From assembly GCF_036884655.1 (NCBI RefSeq), contig NC_088345.1, positions 30,128,501-30,192,500 on the forward strand: a stretch of DNA of 64,000 nt, given 5' to 3'. Shown piece by piece: positions 38,457 through 50,400 of the stretch. Each line of letters opens with the position of its first letter. The stretch's first letter is position 1. Position numbers and translations under genes: made by a program. The notes beneath the pieces were generated by a model. That model saw nothing but the letters and a program-made list of their open reading frames with translations. It ran no database searches and had not been told where the DNA came from. Source of the DNA: Musa acuminata AAA Group (Eukaryota > Streptophyta > Magnoliopsida > Zingiberales > Musaceae).

Positions 38457-41400
38457 GGAACAGATTAATTTAAAGTGATAATTAATAATTGTAATTATTA
38501 TTATCAGTGATTTAAAAAGGCGCTCAGGCGAGGCGAGGCGAGGCCCGAGCGCCTCGCTTCACTTCCAGGCGGCACGCTTCAAAGAGGCGCCGCTTGCTAG
38601 CGCTTCGAGCGAGCGTCTGGGTTAAACCAGGCGACCGAACTAGCGTTTTAGGTCTGGTTCGGTCTCCGATGCTTTAGTTGGTTCAATCGAACCAACTAAA
38701 GCACGATATCAGCTGTCGCTGCCCAACCCTAACCCTGCTCGTTACCGCTGTCGCTGTCGCTATCGTCGCTCGCCACTCCCGCTCCCGCTGTCGCTGCTCG
38801 CTACTACTGCCGCTGTCGCCGCTCCCGCTGCCGCTGCCTCCTTATACTCCCGCTCCCGCTGCCACTGTCGTTGCCGCTTCCTCTTTTCTCAGTCAGCACC
38901 CCCTTACACTCCTCTTTGTTCTTCTCTTTCTGTATATTGTTAACAGTATACTAATAATAGTATTTGTATTTATTAGATTAATAATATATTATTTTGATTT
39001 TGTATCTTAGATTTTTTTAATTTAATAGTATATTCTTATTTAAAATTTTAAATAATTATATTTATTAATTATATTATATATTTTTATATTTTAGCGCCTC
39101 GCTTCGCTCGGACGAGCGCCTAGCGCCTCGGGCGTTTTTGGACATTGACGCCTAGCGCTTTTTAAATCACTGATTATAATTTCAACTGAAATTTCATAGA
39201 TATTATTGTTATTGTCAAGGACTGCAGGTTTGGCACCGGACCCATATTGTTGCTGTGATCGAACCAGTATGTACCAAAAGAGAAGAATAGGCACAGTGGA
39301 GGGAAGAGAAGGAAGAGGGAAAAAGAAGAGGAGGCGACGAAGGAAGATGAGGAGGAAGAGGAAGGAAGAAGTGGAGGAACAAGGGGAGGTGGTGGAGGAA
39401 GATGAGGAAGAAGGAAGAAGAGGATGGAAGAAGGGGAGGCAGTGGAGGAAGAAGAAGAAGAGGAAGGAAGAAGGGGAGGTGGTGGAGGACGAGGAGGAAG
39501 AAGAAGGAAGAATGTCAAGATGAGAATTTAGAATGTTAAGATATACGTATGAAAAAAAGTCCTAGGCAGATTCTCTCTTGAAGGATGAGAAATGTCCAGA
39601 ATACAAAAAATAAAAGAAACAAAAAGGATCCAACTATTAAAGCATTATATAATAAAATGAAGCTATGTGTAAAGCAAACAAAATGTCTCACCAACAGAGT
39701 CAAACAAGAATAAAAGTAGTTCTCAAGCAAGCAATTCAGAAGTCAAACTTGCACTGAGAAAATGCAAGGGTAGAAAACTTAGCTCCAAAAGGCAACCATA
39801 AGCAAAGCTTAAAGATAGTACACTTCTGATAACTAAGGTCTAGGCTCTGAATAAAGTCGACTATTTGTTAATGATGTCCAATTTTTCATGCATGTAATTT
39901 TGTCATTTCATATCTATTTATGGAAGCTAATAAAATAGAGTTCTTTCAAAAGAGAAACTGGGATTTTAAAGTGTCCTTATAAGTAAGATCTTACATCTTT
40001 AGAAGTTTCCAAACTAGCAGTGCTCAGAAAGATACCTCCCTACAAAATAAAGTTACATTCATATGTCAACTTCTTTTTTAAGTTTTCATTTTTGTACATA
40101 CGGTTTTTTGGATATCACCTCCACAAATATTCAATCTAGAACCTATTCAAGATAAAGAGACAACTTAACCACTAGGCCGAAGACCTGTTAGTAATCCATT
40201 TGTCAGATGAAATCAATCTACAGAGGTTATTTTATGCCCATAGACAGCAGAGTGATATGGTCGAAACCTTGTAATTCAGAACAGGAATAGTATAAAACAT
40301 ATCTGTATTATCAATTATTTTATTGGCCCTAGAGTAGGACTAAAAAATTTGCTAGCTTCATGATGCAATAAATTTGCAGAATTCTAAGAAACTGTAGAAA
40401 GGAAGTAAACTTTCATGTCAACTAAGTATTTGATGTATTTCCACTTTGTATGAAAGTCTAAGAGTCATTCAACTTACAGTCATTTCCATGTTCCTTCTGC
40501 ACTTTCTCGATATAGTTAATGGCAGCTTGATAATTTCCAAATAAAGTATCTTCGTCAAAGGGAAGACCATAAACATGATTATAGCCTGAAATGAGCTTCT
40601 CCAGCTGTTCCCCAGCAGGCTGTTTCTATCAATGGCAAACATGCAGATGGTGATGCATGTAATCTTAATTAACAGCTCTAGTATATAAAATATGGCATTG
40701 CACAAACATTTCAGCATGGCAAGATACACATTAGACTAAATGTTTGAAATCCTTACCAACTTGTATGTAATGCCCTTCTCATTTCTATTTCTATTATCAA
40801 TATTTCTTCCGAAGACATCATCCTTAAGAACTTGTCCATGAGAGCCAAAGACTTTGCGTTCTTCCCATATGTCAATCTGATGATATTTAGAAGAATCAAA
40901 AGGTGGCTGATTAAAATTTTAGGTTGAAATAAAATTTTGCAAATGAATGAAAAATTGGTAACAAAACAAACAGTTTTATGTAGAAGGTCTATTAAACAAA
41001 TGACACATCATAGAATAATTTTCATTCTTATATATTTTGCAATCCAAGCCCGGCACATAAGACTACCGCTAAGATATGGTCTAAGGAGAAGTGTAACCTT
41101 GCCCTTACAAGCAAAGAGGCTATTTCCATGACTCAAATACTAATCACCCAAGTCACGAAAGAGCAACATATCATGATAACAGCCTTAGCAATCCAAGTGA
41201 GAACCAAAGAAACACTACAATCGATCAAACAATTGTACATAAATAAAAACTAGGCATTCAGTTGAATGAAATGACATCCATAACATAGTGTTGCCAAATA
41301 CTGAATTGCAAGAAAGATGTACAACATAGACTTGATCGCCAAGCATGTCTGAAATCAAAAGTTTATATGAACAACGCACCTTTAGCATCGAGAACCTTCT

Positions 41401-44400
41401 ATTCCCATCATTCAAAAGGAAACATCTCTATATAAATACAAATGTTAATCTAATCCTACTTTTCTTCTACTAATAAATTCTTTCTCCTGTCTACTGCTTG
41501 TGTTATAATCTGATAGGTATTTTTGATATCATATAAAGTGAAGACTTGGATCACAAATCTCAGCATGTAAATGTAATGAACTGATAGTTTATGGCTCATG
41601 GCACTTGACCTAGTTGTTGGATTCAAAAGCTATGCTCTAGGGATAGTGATATCTAATCAATTGATAATTTGTACATAACCAAGGATCCAACAAGATACAA
41701 AGACAAATAACCATGAGAACATAATTATTTCTAGCCAAAACAATTGGATGAACCCTGATCTGCAGTTAGAGGGATCATGTTGAGGAAAGACTGCTTAAAA
41801 AAGGTCGGCCCGACTGTTAAGCAGTTAAGAAACATGTACAAAAAACAGTTTATGCAGCTAAGATGAACATGTCGAGGTAGATGTGCGGAATTACCTATGA
41901 AGACATAAAAAGATATTTTCATGAATAATTAGGTATAACCCCAACAAAGAATAAAATGAAGGTGCATCATCCAAAGAAGAGACTATCAATATTGTGGTTG
42001 GATGAGATGAATCCAGTAGTATTAGTGGTGTGATAAGAGGAAAAAAAGTTGCCCAAGAGAACTTTAGTAGTATCAATAAAAAAGGATGTGACTGCTCTTG
42101 ATTTAACTAGAGATATTGCCTTGTACGATGCTCAATCATAAGAATAATATCAATTTAGCTGATCCCAAATAGTTGGGACATTATCATTTGTTGTTGTCAA
42201 CTTGTCATATTGTTTAAAATAACTAAATCGAGATTATGTATAAATTATTTTGTATCATTATTAGGCATTTTTCTGGTAGCTTGCTGTCACTTTTATTGCA
42301 GTTAAGAAAGGATCAAAAGTTCAAAACAATATAATAAGAATCTGTCTGTTAGTTAATCATTTATTAGGTAGGTCCCTTTTTGAGTTCAGAATCAAATTTA
42401 ATAGTCAATTTGGGAATATTTTAGTGGCAAAACAATAGAAAGTTAATATAAGACAAAGATGGTGGTTCGATACATTCAGGTATGAATAGGAACAGGCAGC
42501 CTTTCCTTTCATTTAAAAGAAAGGGATCCCATTTGGATTCAGATAATAGACTGAATAATCCCACCAGAGAGTTTCTTTTCTTATAAAAGTCTATGAAATC
42601 CTGCAGTTGATCAATACCAGACTAAACCAATGAAAGATTTCCTTTTCCTAGAAGTCTTACACTGTAAACAAAATGACATTTAGATGGACTGAATCAAACC
42701 TGAAAACTTTAAAGATTTATGTGGTCTCTCACAGACAGGATGCAGCAAGAATACACAATAAGCCCCAGCCATCGAGTCTGAGAGTGGATGTTACTCCTGA
42801 CAGTTTTTTCTAGTCCATTTAAGTAGAAGTGTCAATACACTAAATCAAGAAATAGAGGGCTTAGGTTGATCTAGAATATGAACCATGAATCCAACTAAAA
42901 CTAATTGCATATTCCTACAACATTATACATAAACGTCTCCATCAGATAAAGGGACAATCTGCAAATTTGACTTCTGACTTATGGAGGCTTTTGACATCCA
43001 CCGGAGAAACCCAAAAATATCCTAGTGAGCATAACATGGGGATAATCATAGTAATTACTACTATACATGACAGGCATAAAAGATTGACACTTTAGATCCT
43101 CTAGGTGTCTTTTTGGGCTTCTTTTGTGGGAATTATAAAGTATTTCATATTGATATCTGCCACCAAACCAATACTTCTAACTTATTGAAGAAATTATTTA
43201 ATCTCTAGAATTTAAGAACAATTCTCCTTGATTTGTTATCGCATACATGGCTTCGAGGTGTCTAGCCACCCACATACGAGACTTATTTCTCCTTGATTTG
43301 CCACTAATAATTGCAGAAGATGGATTTTGATATTAAACTTGTTTTTCTGTTTCCTTTGATGATTCATATATGTTGGAGCATTTTTCTATGTAAAAGGGTT
43401 TCTGAGCATTGTTAGTGCTAGATATTTTGTAGCATATTATTTCTTTTCTAATTGTTAATTCAATTTTGTACCTTCAAAATTTGTCATTTCAACTAGGTTG
43501 TGTCATTGCTAACAGAACACATTCCATGGAACCTATACATAAATTGCAGATACAAGTAATCAATGACAAGCGTAAAATTAAATTAAATTAATTCAACATT
43601 ATAACTTTATGTCCACCGAAACTGAAAAGTCATGCAACTTCCATAGATCATTAGCAATTTAAATTTTAAGTGAACTTTGTTCCTCAATGTTGAATATCTC
43701 ATCTAACAGTACACATGGTCTGGTAAGTTTGCAACCATGATAACTTCATAATATTGAAGCATTTTATCAACAAAGAAGAACTGTACAAGACAATACATAA
43801 TATTTATGGGAGTTACATTTGCTTTTTTCTAGAGTACAGGTTGGGCCAAGTGTGACAATCATTGTGACAGAATTTGGAAGTTAGCCATATATAAGCAGTA
43901 ACAATTTCCATCAAAGATATCTAATAAGTTAAAATATATTCCTCACACTAATTAAGGATCTTCCTTTAGGTTGTAGTTGTAGCAATGTTCCAAATTCATC
44001 TTATGTTACCCTTACTAAAACTAAATTAAAATCCAATAAAACCAGATGTACATGGATAACGTGCACAAAAATCTACAGATATGATACTAAAACTAAATTA
44101 AAATCCAACAAAATCAGATATACATGGATAATGCACAAAAATTCTACAGCAACAATTTGTCAGAAATATGTGAAAAATTAGGCATATTTCTACACTATGT
44201 AAGTTCCATGTCAGCACCCATCATATGGCTTAAGTAAACAAGAGCTGTTTAATATTCAGAAATATTCACTAGATACACAACCATGAATGACATGCAAGCA
44301 AACTTCAATTTGAAACCAACTGTGAATTATAAGTCAGATAAATTTAATTAAAGGTCTTACTACAAGCATGCCAAAGAAAGAGAGAAATAAATTGATTCTA

Positions 44401-47400
44401 CTTACCAATCTTATTACAGTGTTTCTTCCAAACTCACCCCCATTATTAAATACATCATTAAGGGCACCAGGGAGAACTTTCCAGAATTCATTAATAAATT
44501 CCAGGCCTTTTCGCCTGCTGTTTTGCAAAATATCATTTGCTAGATATAGAAAGCAAATTCGCTGATCTCTTGGAGCGCAATAAAATTGACACTGCCATGT
44601 TTCCACAACCTGCTTTGCTTTGTTTCTATGGAAGATACACCAATGTGATAACGCTATTCAAGTTAAGTATACTTAAATTATGAGTGAGGATAATCATGCA
44701 TACTGCAAATTATGCCTACACAAATATGAAATGAGAGAAAGAAATGAAGACTCTATCCTCACAACTGGACTAGAGAATATTCTTTCTATTACGGGCATAA
44801 TCATAGCTTTTTTTCCCAAAAAGAGATGCACGCTCACAATTATGTGAAGCTTCTGGCTAAGAGTGAAATCTACTACCAATATGGAACAAATTTTAAATCT
44901 TCACTAGCACTATCTAACTTGATCTATTTGTATTTGGATCAACAAATTCAACATTAAGTAAACTAAAAATATGAATGATGCAAATTCATTAATTTCAATT
45001 ATATGACAAAATAATAAATAAGCACAAAGGTGTTTGAAAATGCATCCAAAAGGAAGTTGTTAGGACTCTAGCTAGGAGAGTCCTAATTGAGAGGGACATT
45101 CATGTAAAACCTACCTAAGCCGACCCCTATTAAAGAGGTGAAGTGGCCGGCTAGGGTTAGGAGGTTATTTCTTAGAGAAAAATAAGGAGTTGTAAAGGAA
45201 TAGGAGTCTTGAGTAGGAGTCCTATTAGGAATTGGATAGAAGTAGGAGTCCTATTAGGAGTTGGTTAGAAGTATGAGTCTTAAGTAAGAGTCCTATTAGG
45301 AGTTAGGGTTTAGAAGCCCTATAAATAGTTATGTATTCCACCTCTTTTGATAAGCAATAGATGAATCTTTTCTGCAGCCTTTGAGCAGCAACTTGGAGGG
45401 AGGAACCCCTATAGAGTTTCAAGGAGGCCGATCCCCTAAAGAGATCAACCCCAAGTTTAGAATCTGCAAAGGTTCTATCACCTGGTATCAGAGCAGCGTT
45501 CTTGGCGTCTCGCTGCCCTTCCACAACCATCCATAAACCCTCCACAACCATCCAAAGCAATTCCCACAATTGCTTAAAAGATCGTCGTCGAATTCCACCA
45601 TCATCTCCACCACCGCAGATCATCCTTTGATCTCCCCGTGAATTGCAACAGGTTCTCGTTTCCTACCTTACTGCTGCTGCAATTTATTTATCCCTATCCG
45701 AAAATCCCAAAAAAAAAAAAAATTCGTTCCTATATTGCTGCAAATTTTCATCGTAAGTTGCTGAAATTTTTCGACGAGAATTCTGCTATCGCAACTTACA
45801 CTAATTTTCTTGCTGTTACTGCCGAAATTTTCTTGATGGACATCCTTGCTATCATATAAACTGAGATATTGCTGTCAACTCTCTCCTCAAATCTCTCAAA
45901 TTTTTTGTGGAGATTTCGTCGAGAAACCGCTGTTTCTTCGACGATAATTCTGCTCTTATAAGACAACACAATTCTGCAGCAAACTTCCACTGATTTCTAT
46001 CAAACCTTTGCTACCATCTACCACAGATCCAAAACTTTCATCTACAGCCCTAAAACTCCACTAAACCACACCCTCAAACTGCACCCAAAATAGCCACAAA
46101 ACAAGCCTAAACCGTAGCCTACATCCACCAATCCACCAACCCTTTCGACCATCACCTCTCTCAACCAATACATGCCCTTAACCCGACAACAAAAGAGAGA
46201 TCATAACATCACAGATTTTGTGACTTATACTATGGCATATGAGGAGGTAATCAATGCTAAATTTGAAGCCTTCGAGGCGCGAATGGAGGATAAGATTCGG
46301 ACGCTCTTTACCGAACTCAGATTGGGCCGACCACTAAACCCGAAGAAATCACATCAAGGAGAGAGCTTTGCCCAATCGCACCAAGTCCGAAGATATGACT
46401 TCCAAGAGAGGGGAAGCTCTATGACCAACCCCAACTATCCATGCATGAGAGTGGACTTCCCTAGATGGGAAGAAGGAGACCCGATTGGTTGGATCTCGCG
46501 CGCGGAGCGATATTTTCGGTACCATAAAACCGCGGATGCATCTATGGTGAAAATTGCAGCTATACATCTTGAAGGGGATGTTATACAGTGGTTTGACTGG
46601 TTTGAACATACTTATGGAGTCCTTTCATGGCAACAATTCAAAGAAGGACTGCTGATCCGCTTCAGACCAACTGATTACGAGAATACTGATAGACAACTAG
46701 CAAAGATCCGACAAACTTCCACCGTTCAGGAGTACCAAACCAGGTTTGAAAGGTTATCTAATCAAACTCATGATTGGTCTCAAAAACAGCTATTGAGGAC
46801 TTTCATTGAGGGCTTGAAGCCGGAGATCCGAAGAGAAGTTAAAGCACGACAACCGTATACGCTTATGGCAGCCATCTCTTTCGCACGACATCAAGAGGAG
46901 CAATTGAACCAAGAAGCTCGAAGGACTAGGGTCGCTCCTCAACCAGTAATATTGAAGCCCTCAGCCCCCCCTACTATTGACCAAGTCCCTACACCAAAGA
47001 GGTTAACAAGAGAAGAGCTTCGGGAGCCATATGCGAAGGGGTTATGTTGGCATTGTGACGAGCCGTGGAGCCGTGAGTATCGTTGTAGTAAAGGGAGACT
47101 TCTTATGATTGAACCAATAGAAGAAGAGATCATTGAACATCCAGAAGAGAGCCTTGAACATGAAGAAGAAGATGCAGATAAAGAGCCACAACCGACCGAA
47201 GTTACGGTACATGCACTAGCCGGCTACTCAAACCCGCAAACGATGAAAGTTGGAGGCCTTCTCAAACAACAACCGATCACTTTTCTCATCGACACGGGCA
47301 GTATTAATAACTTTCTAAACAGTAAGGTTACTATCCAGATGGCCTTACCTATTGAGAATAGCAACAAGTTTGACGTTAAGGTCACCGATGGATGGATTTT

Positions 47401-50400
47401 GAAGTATGATCGTAGGCGCCCGCAAGTGAAACTGTTGCTAATCATGAGGCCTTACCAAGAGATAATTGCATATTTCTTCCTTCTCCCTCTTGATGATTAT
47501 GAGGCCATGCTCATAATTAAATGGTTGACGACATTATGTGATATTTCTTGGAATTTTATGCAACTAATTATGAAATTTTACAGTAAGGAGAAACAGGTGA
47601 TACTGAACGGGAAACGTGGGGGCGACGTAACGATGATTTACACACAACAAATGAAGAAGGTTTTGCATAAAGCATGCAGCAGATTTTTGGTACAACTTGA
47701 GCAGCAAACTAAGGGAGAGCCAATAGAATTTGAAGATCCAAACCTACTTCCTTTGCTTGCTGAATTTTCAGATATATTTGACGAACCGTACAACCTACCT
47801 CTTACCCGTCGGCATGATCATTATATAACGATTCTTTCAGGCAAACCTCCAGCAAATACTCGGCCATATCAATATCTACATCTCCAGAAGGATGAAATAG
47901 AAAGGATTGTAAAAGAGATGCTCAAAACAGGAGTTATTCGGCCAAGTTGCAACCTCTATTCTTCACCGGTGCTACTTGTACGCAAGAAGGACGGAACATG
48001 GCAAATATGCGTTGATTACCGAGCTCTCAATGGCATAACCATCAAGGACAAATACCTTATTCCAATAGCAGATGAATTGCTAGATGAAAGGGAGCACAAA
48101 TCTTTACAAAGCTGGACCTTTGATCCGGGTATCATCAAATATGAGTGTGCGAAGAAGACATACCAAAAACCACCTTTTGAACACACAACAACCACTACGA
48201 ATTTTTGCTTTCTTCAACAGAAGGTGGAATATCTTGGGCATATCATATCAGAGGAAGGTGTGACAGTGGACCCCTTCAAAATTGAAGCAATGCAAAACTG
48301 GCCTACCCCGAGAAACATAAAATTGCTACATGGCTTTCTGGGTTTAACAGGCTACTATCGTAAGTTCGTGAAAAACTATGGAAAGATCAATGCACCACTT
48401 ACTTTCTTACTGGAAAAAGATGTCTTCCAATGGTTAGACAGAGCCTTCGCTGCCTTCGACAAACTTAAGGCAGCCATGACGACGACGCCGGTGCTAACAC
48501 TACCATATTTCAACCGACCCTTCATTATTGAGGCCGACGCATTTGGAGTCGGAATTGGAGCCATTCTCATGCAAGATGGTCGACCACTCGCATACAATAG
48601 CAATGCATTATCTCCCTCCCTTCAAAATAAGTCAACATATGATAAGGAGATGCTCGTCATTGTGCGCGCAGCAACAAGGTGGAGACCCTACTTGATTGGT
48701 CAACGATTTCAAATTAAAACCGACCATAAAAGCCTCAAGTACTTTTTGGAGCGAAAGATATCATCCCTTGAACAGCAAAAATGGGTAACAAAACTTCTTG
48801 GATTTGATTATGAAATAACTTACAAAAAGGGGAAAGAGAATGTTCTTGCAGATGCGCTTTCGCAGCTAACCGAGCAAGCTGAAGTTTTGGCCATTTCACT
48901 TCCGACCAACGACTTCCTTGAGGATATTAAGATGGAATGGCAGGAAGATTCAAAGACTAGTAAAATTATAAAAAAATTGGAGGAAGCACCAAGCCCCATG
49001 GCTCATTACAATTGGGACTCAAAAGAATTACGCTATAAGGGACGTATTGTGCTTATGATAAATTCTACTTGCATCTTTACGAGCAGATTTTAGACAAAGT
49101 TATTCTATATGCAGGGTACTAAATTGAAAAAGAGTATGGCATATCACCCACAAACCGACGGCCAGACGGAAGTTGTAAATATGTGCTTGGAGACAGCCCA
49201 AAGCCACCCACCAAATATGACTACCCAAGGAGAACTTCTGACTCAGCCAAGTGTCATTATTGATCGACGGATCGTGACTGACGACGACGATCCACTACTG
49301 AATTGCTAATACAGTGGGCAAACCTACTAATAGAAGATGTCACTTGGGAGAACTATGATGACTTGAAGATCAAATTCTCAAAATTCATGAATCGTCAGCC
49401 TCGAGGACAAGGCTGATTTGAAGAGGGCGGGTTTGTTAGGACTCTAGCTAGGAGAGTCCTAATTGAGATGGACATTTATGTAAAACCTACCTAAGCCGAC
49501 CCCTATTAAAGAGGTGAAGTGGCCGGCTAGGGTTAGGAGGTTATTTCATAGAAAAAAATAAGGAGTTGTAAAGGAATAGGAGTCTTGAGTAGGAGTCCTA
49601 TTAGGAGTTGGATAGAAGTAGAAGTCTTGAGTAGGAGTCCTATTAGGAGTTGGTTAGAAGTATGAGTCTTAAGTAAGAGTCCTATTAGGAGTTAGGGTTT
49701 AGAAGCCCTATAAATAGTCATGTATTCCACCTCTTTTGATAAGCACTAGATGAATCTTTTCTGCAGCCTTTGAGCAACAACTTGGAGGGAGGAACCCCTA
49801 TAGAGTTCCAAGGAGGTCGATCCCCTAAAGAGATCAACCCCAAGTTTAGAATCTATAAGGGTTCTATCAGAAGTCACATGAAGTGTTAACTTATTTCTCT
49901 CAATGGTGTTGTCTGAAGAAATTATAAAGTATAGAGCAATAATCGAATCAGTCTGATTCTGGTTTCAATAACCTACTAGATTGGTACAATATTAATATAT
50001 TGGCCAGTATACTGATCCGCACAATCCAGTATCATTGGATTTGGATATGATAAAAAATAATAAATAATGAATGATTTTGTACCATTCTTGAGTTATATGT
50101 TTCAACATTAGTGCTTGATCGAACCAGTAAATATCAGTCTGCACCAAAATTTTAAAACTTGGGAGAGACAACTTTAGACAAATTTTACTAGACACATTGA
50201 TTTATCATTAAAGATCATTTCAGTTATTCTCTTTTGTCATGACTACAAATATAAAAGCACCTGAATAGTGAGAATTTATATGATGGCTTATCTACTTTAT
50301 TAAATCTCTCTTTTCATCATTAACTAAGAATGTGCCACCAGATACACATTTATTTCTATCTCTAAAAGCAACAACAAATAACACAATTTGTGGCTTTGCA

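Larger units (their letters stand above)
45058..49869 (+). mobile_element. young, defective Ty3/gypsy chromovirus
   Basis: LTRs of 423 and 436 bases (45058-45480, 49434-49869) differ by about 13 substitutions and one 13-base indel (about 97% identical by hand count). The target-site duplication is GAAGT (45053-45057, 49870-49874). The tRNA-Met primer site TGGTATCAGAGC is at 45483-45494 and the purine tract GAAGAGGGCGGGTT precedes the 3' LTR. It lies in intron 1, antisense to the gene. At 4.8 kb it is shorter than intact relatives because parts of reverse transcriptase and most of integrase are missing. Confidence 0.95.

Noticed and set aside
36544..38505. Composite transposition of the segment between hAT copies 4 and 5
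   Set aside because: Each copy has its own distinct 8-bp target duplication, so they inserted independently.
39206..39523. A 105-codon Glu/Arg/Lys-rich frame and its 114-codon Ser/Pro/Leu-rich complement
   Set aside because: Both come from the GGA/GAA repeat.
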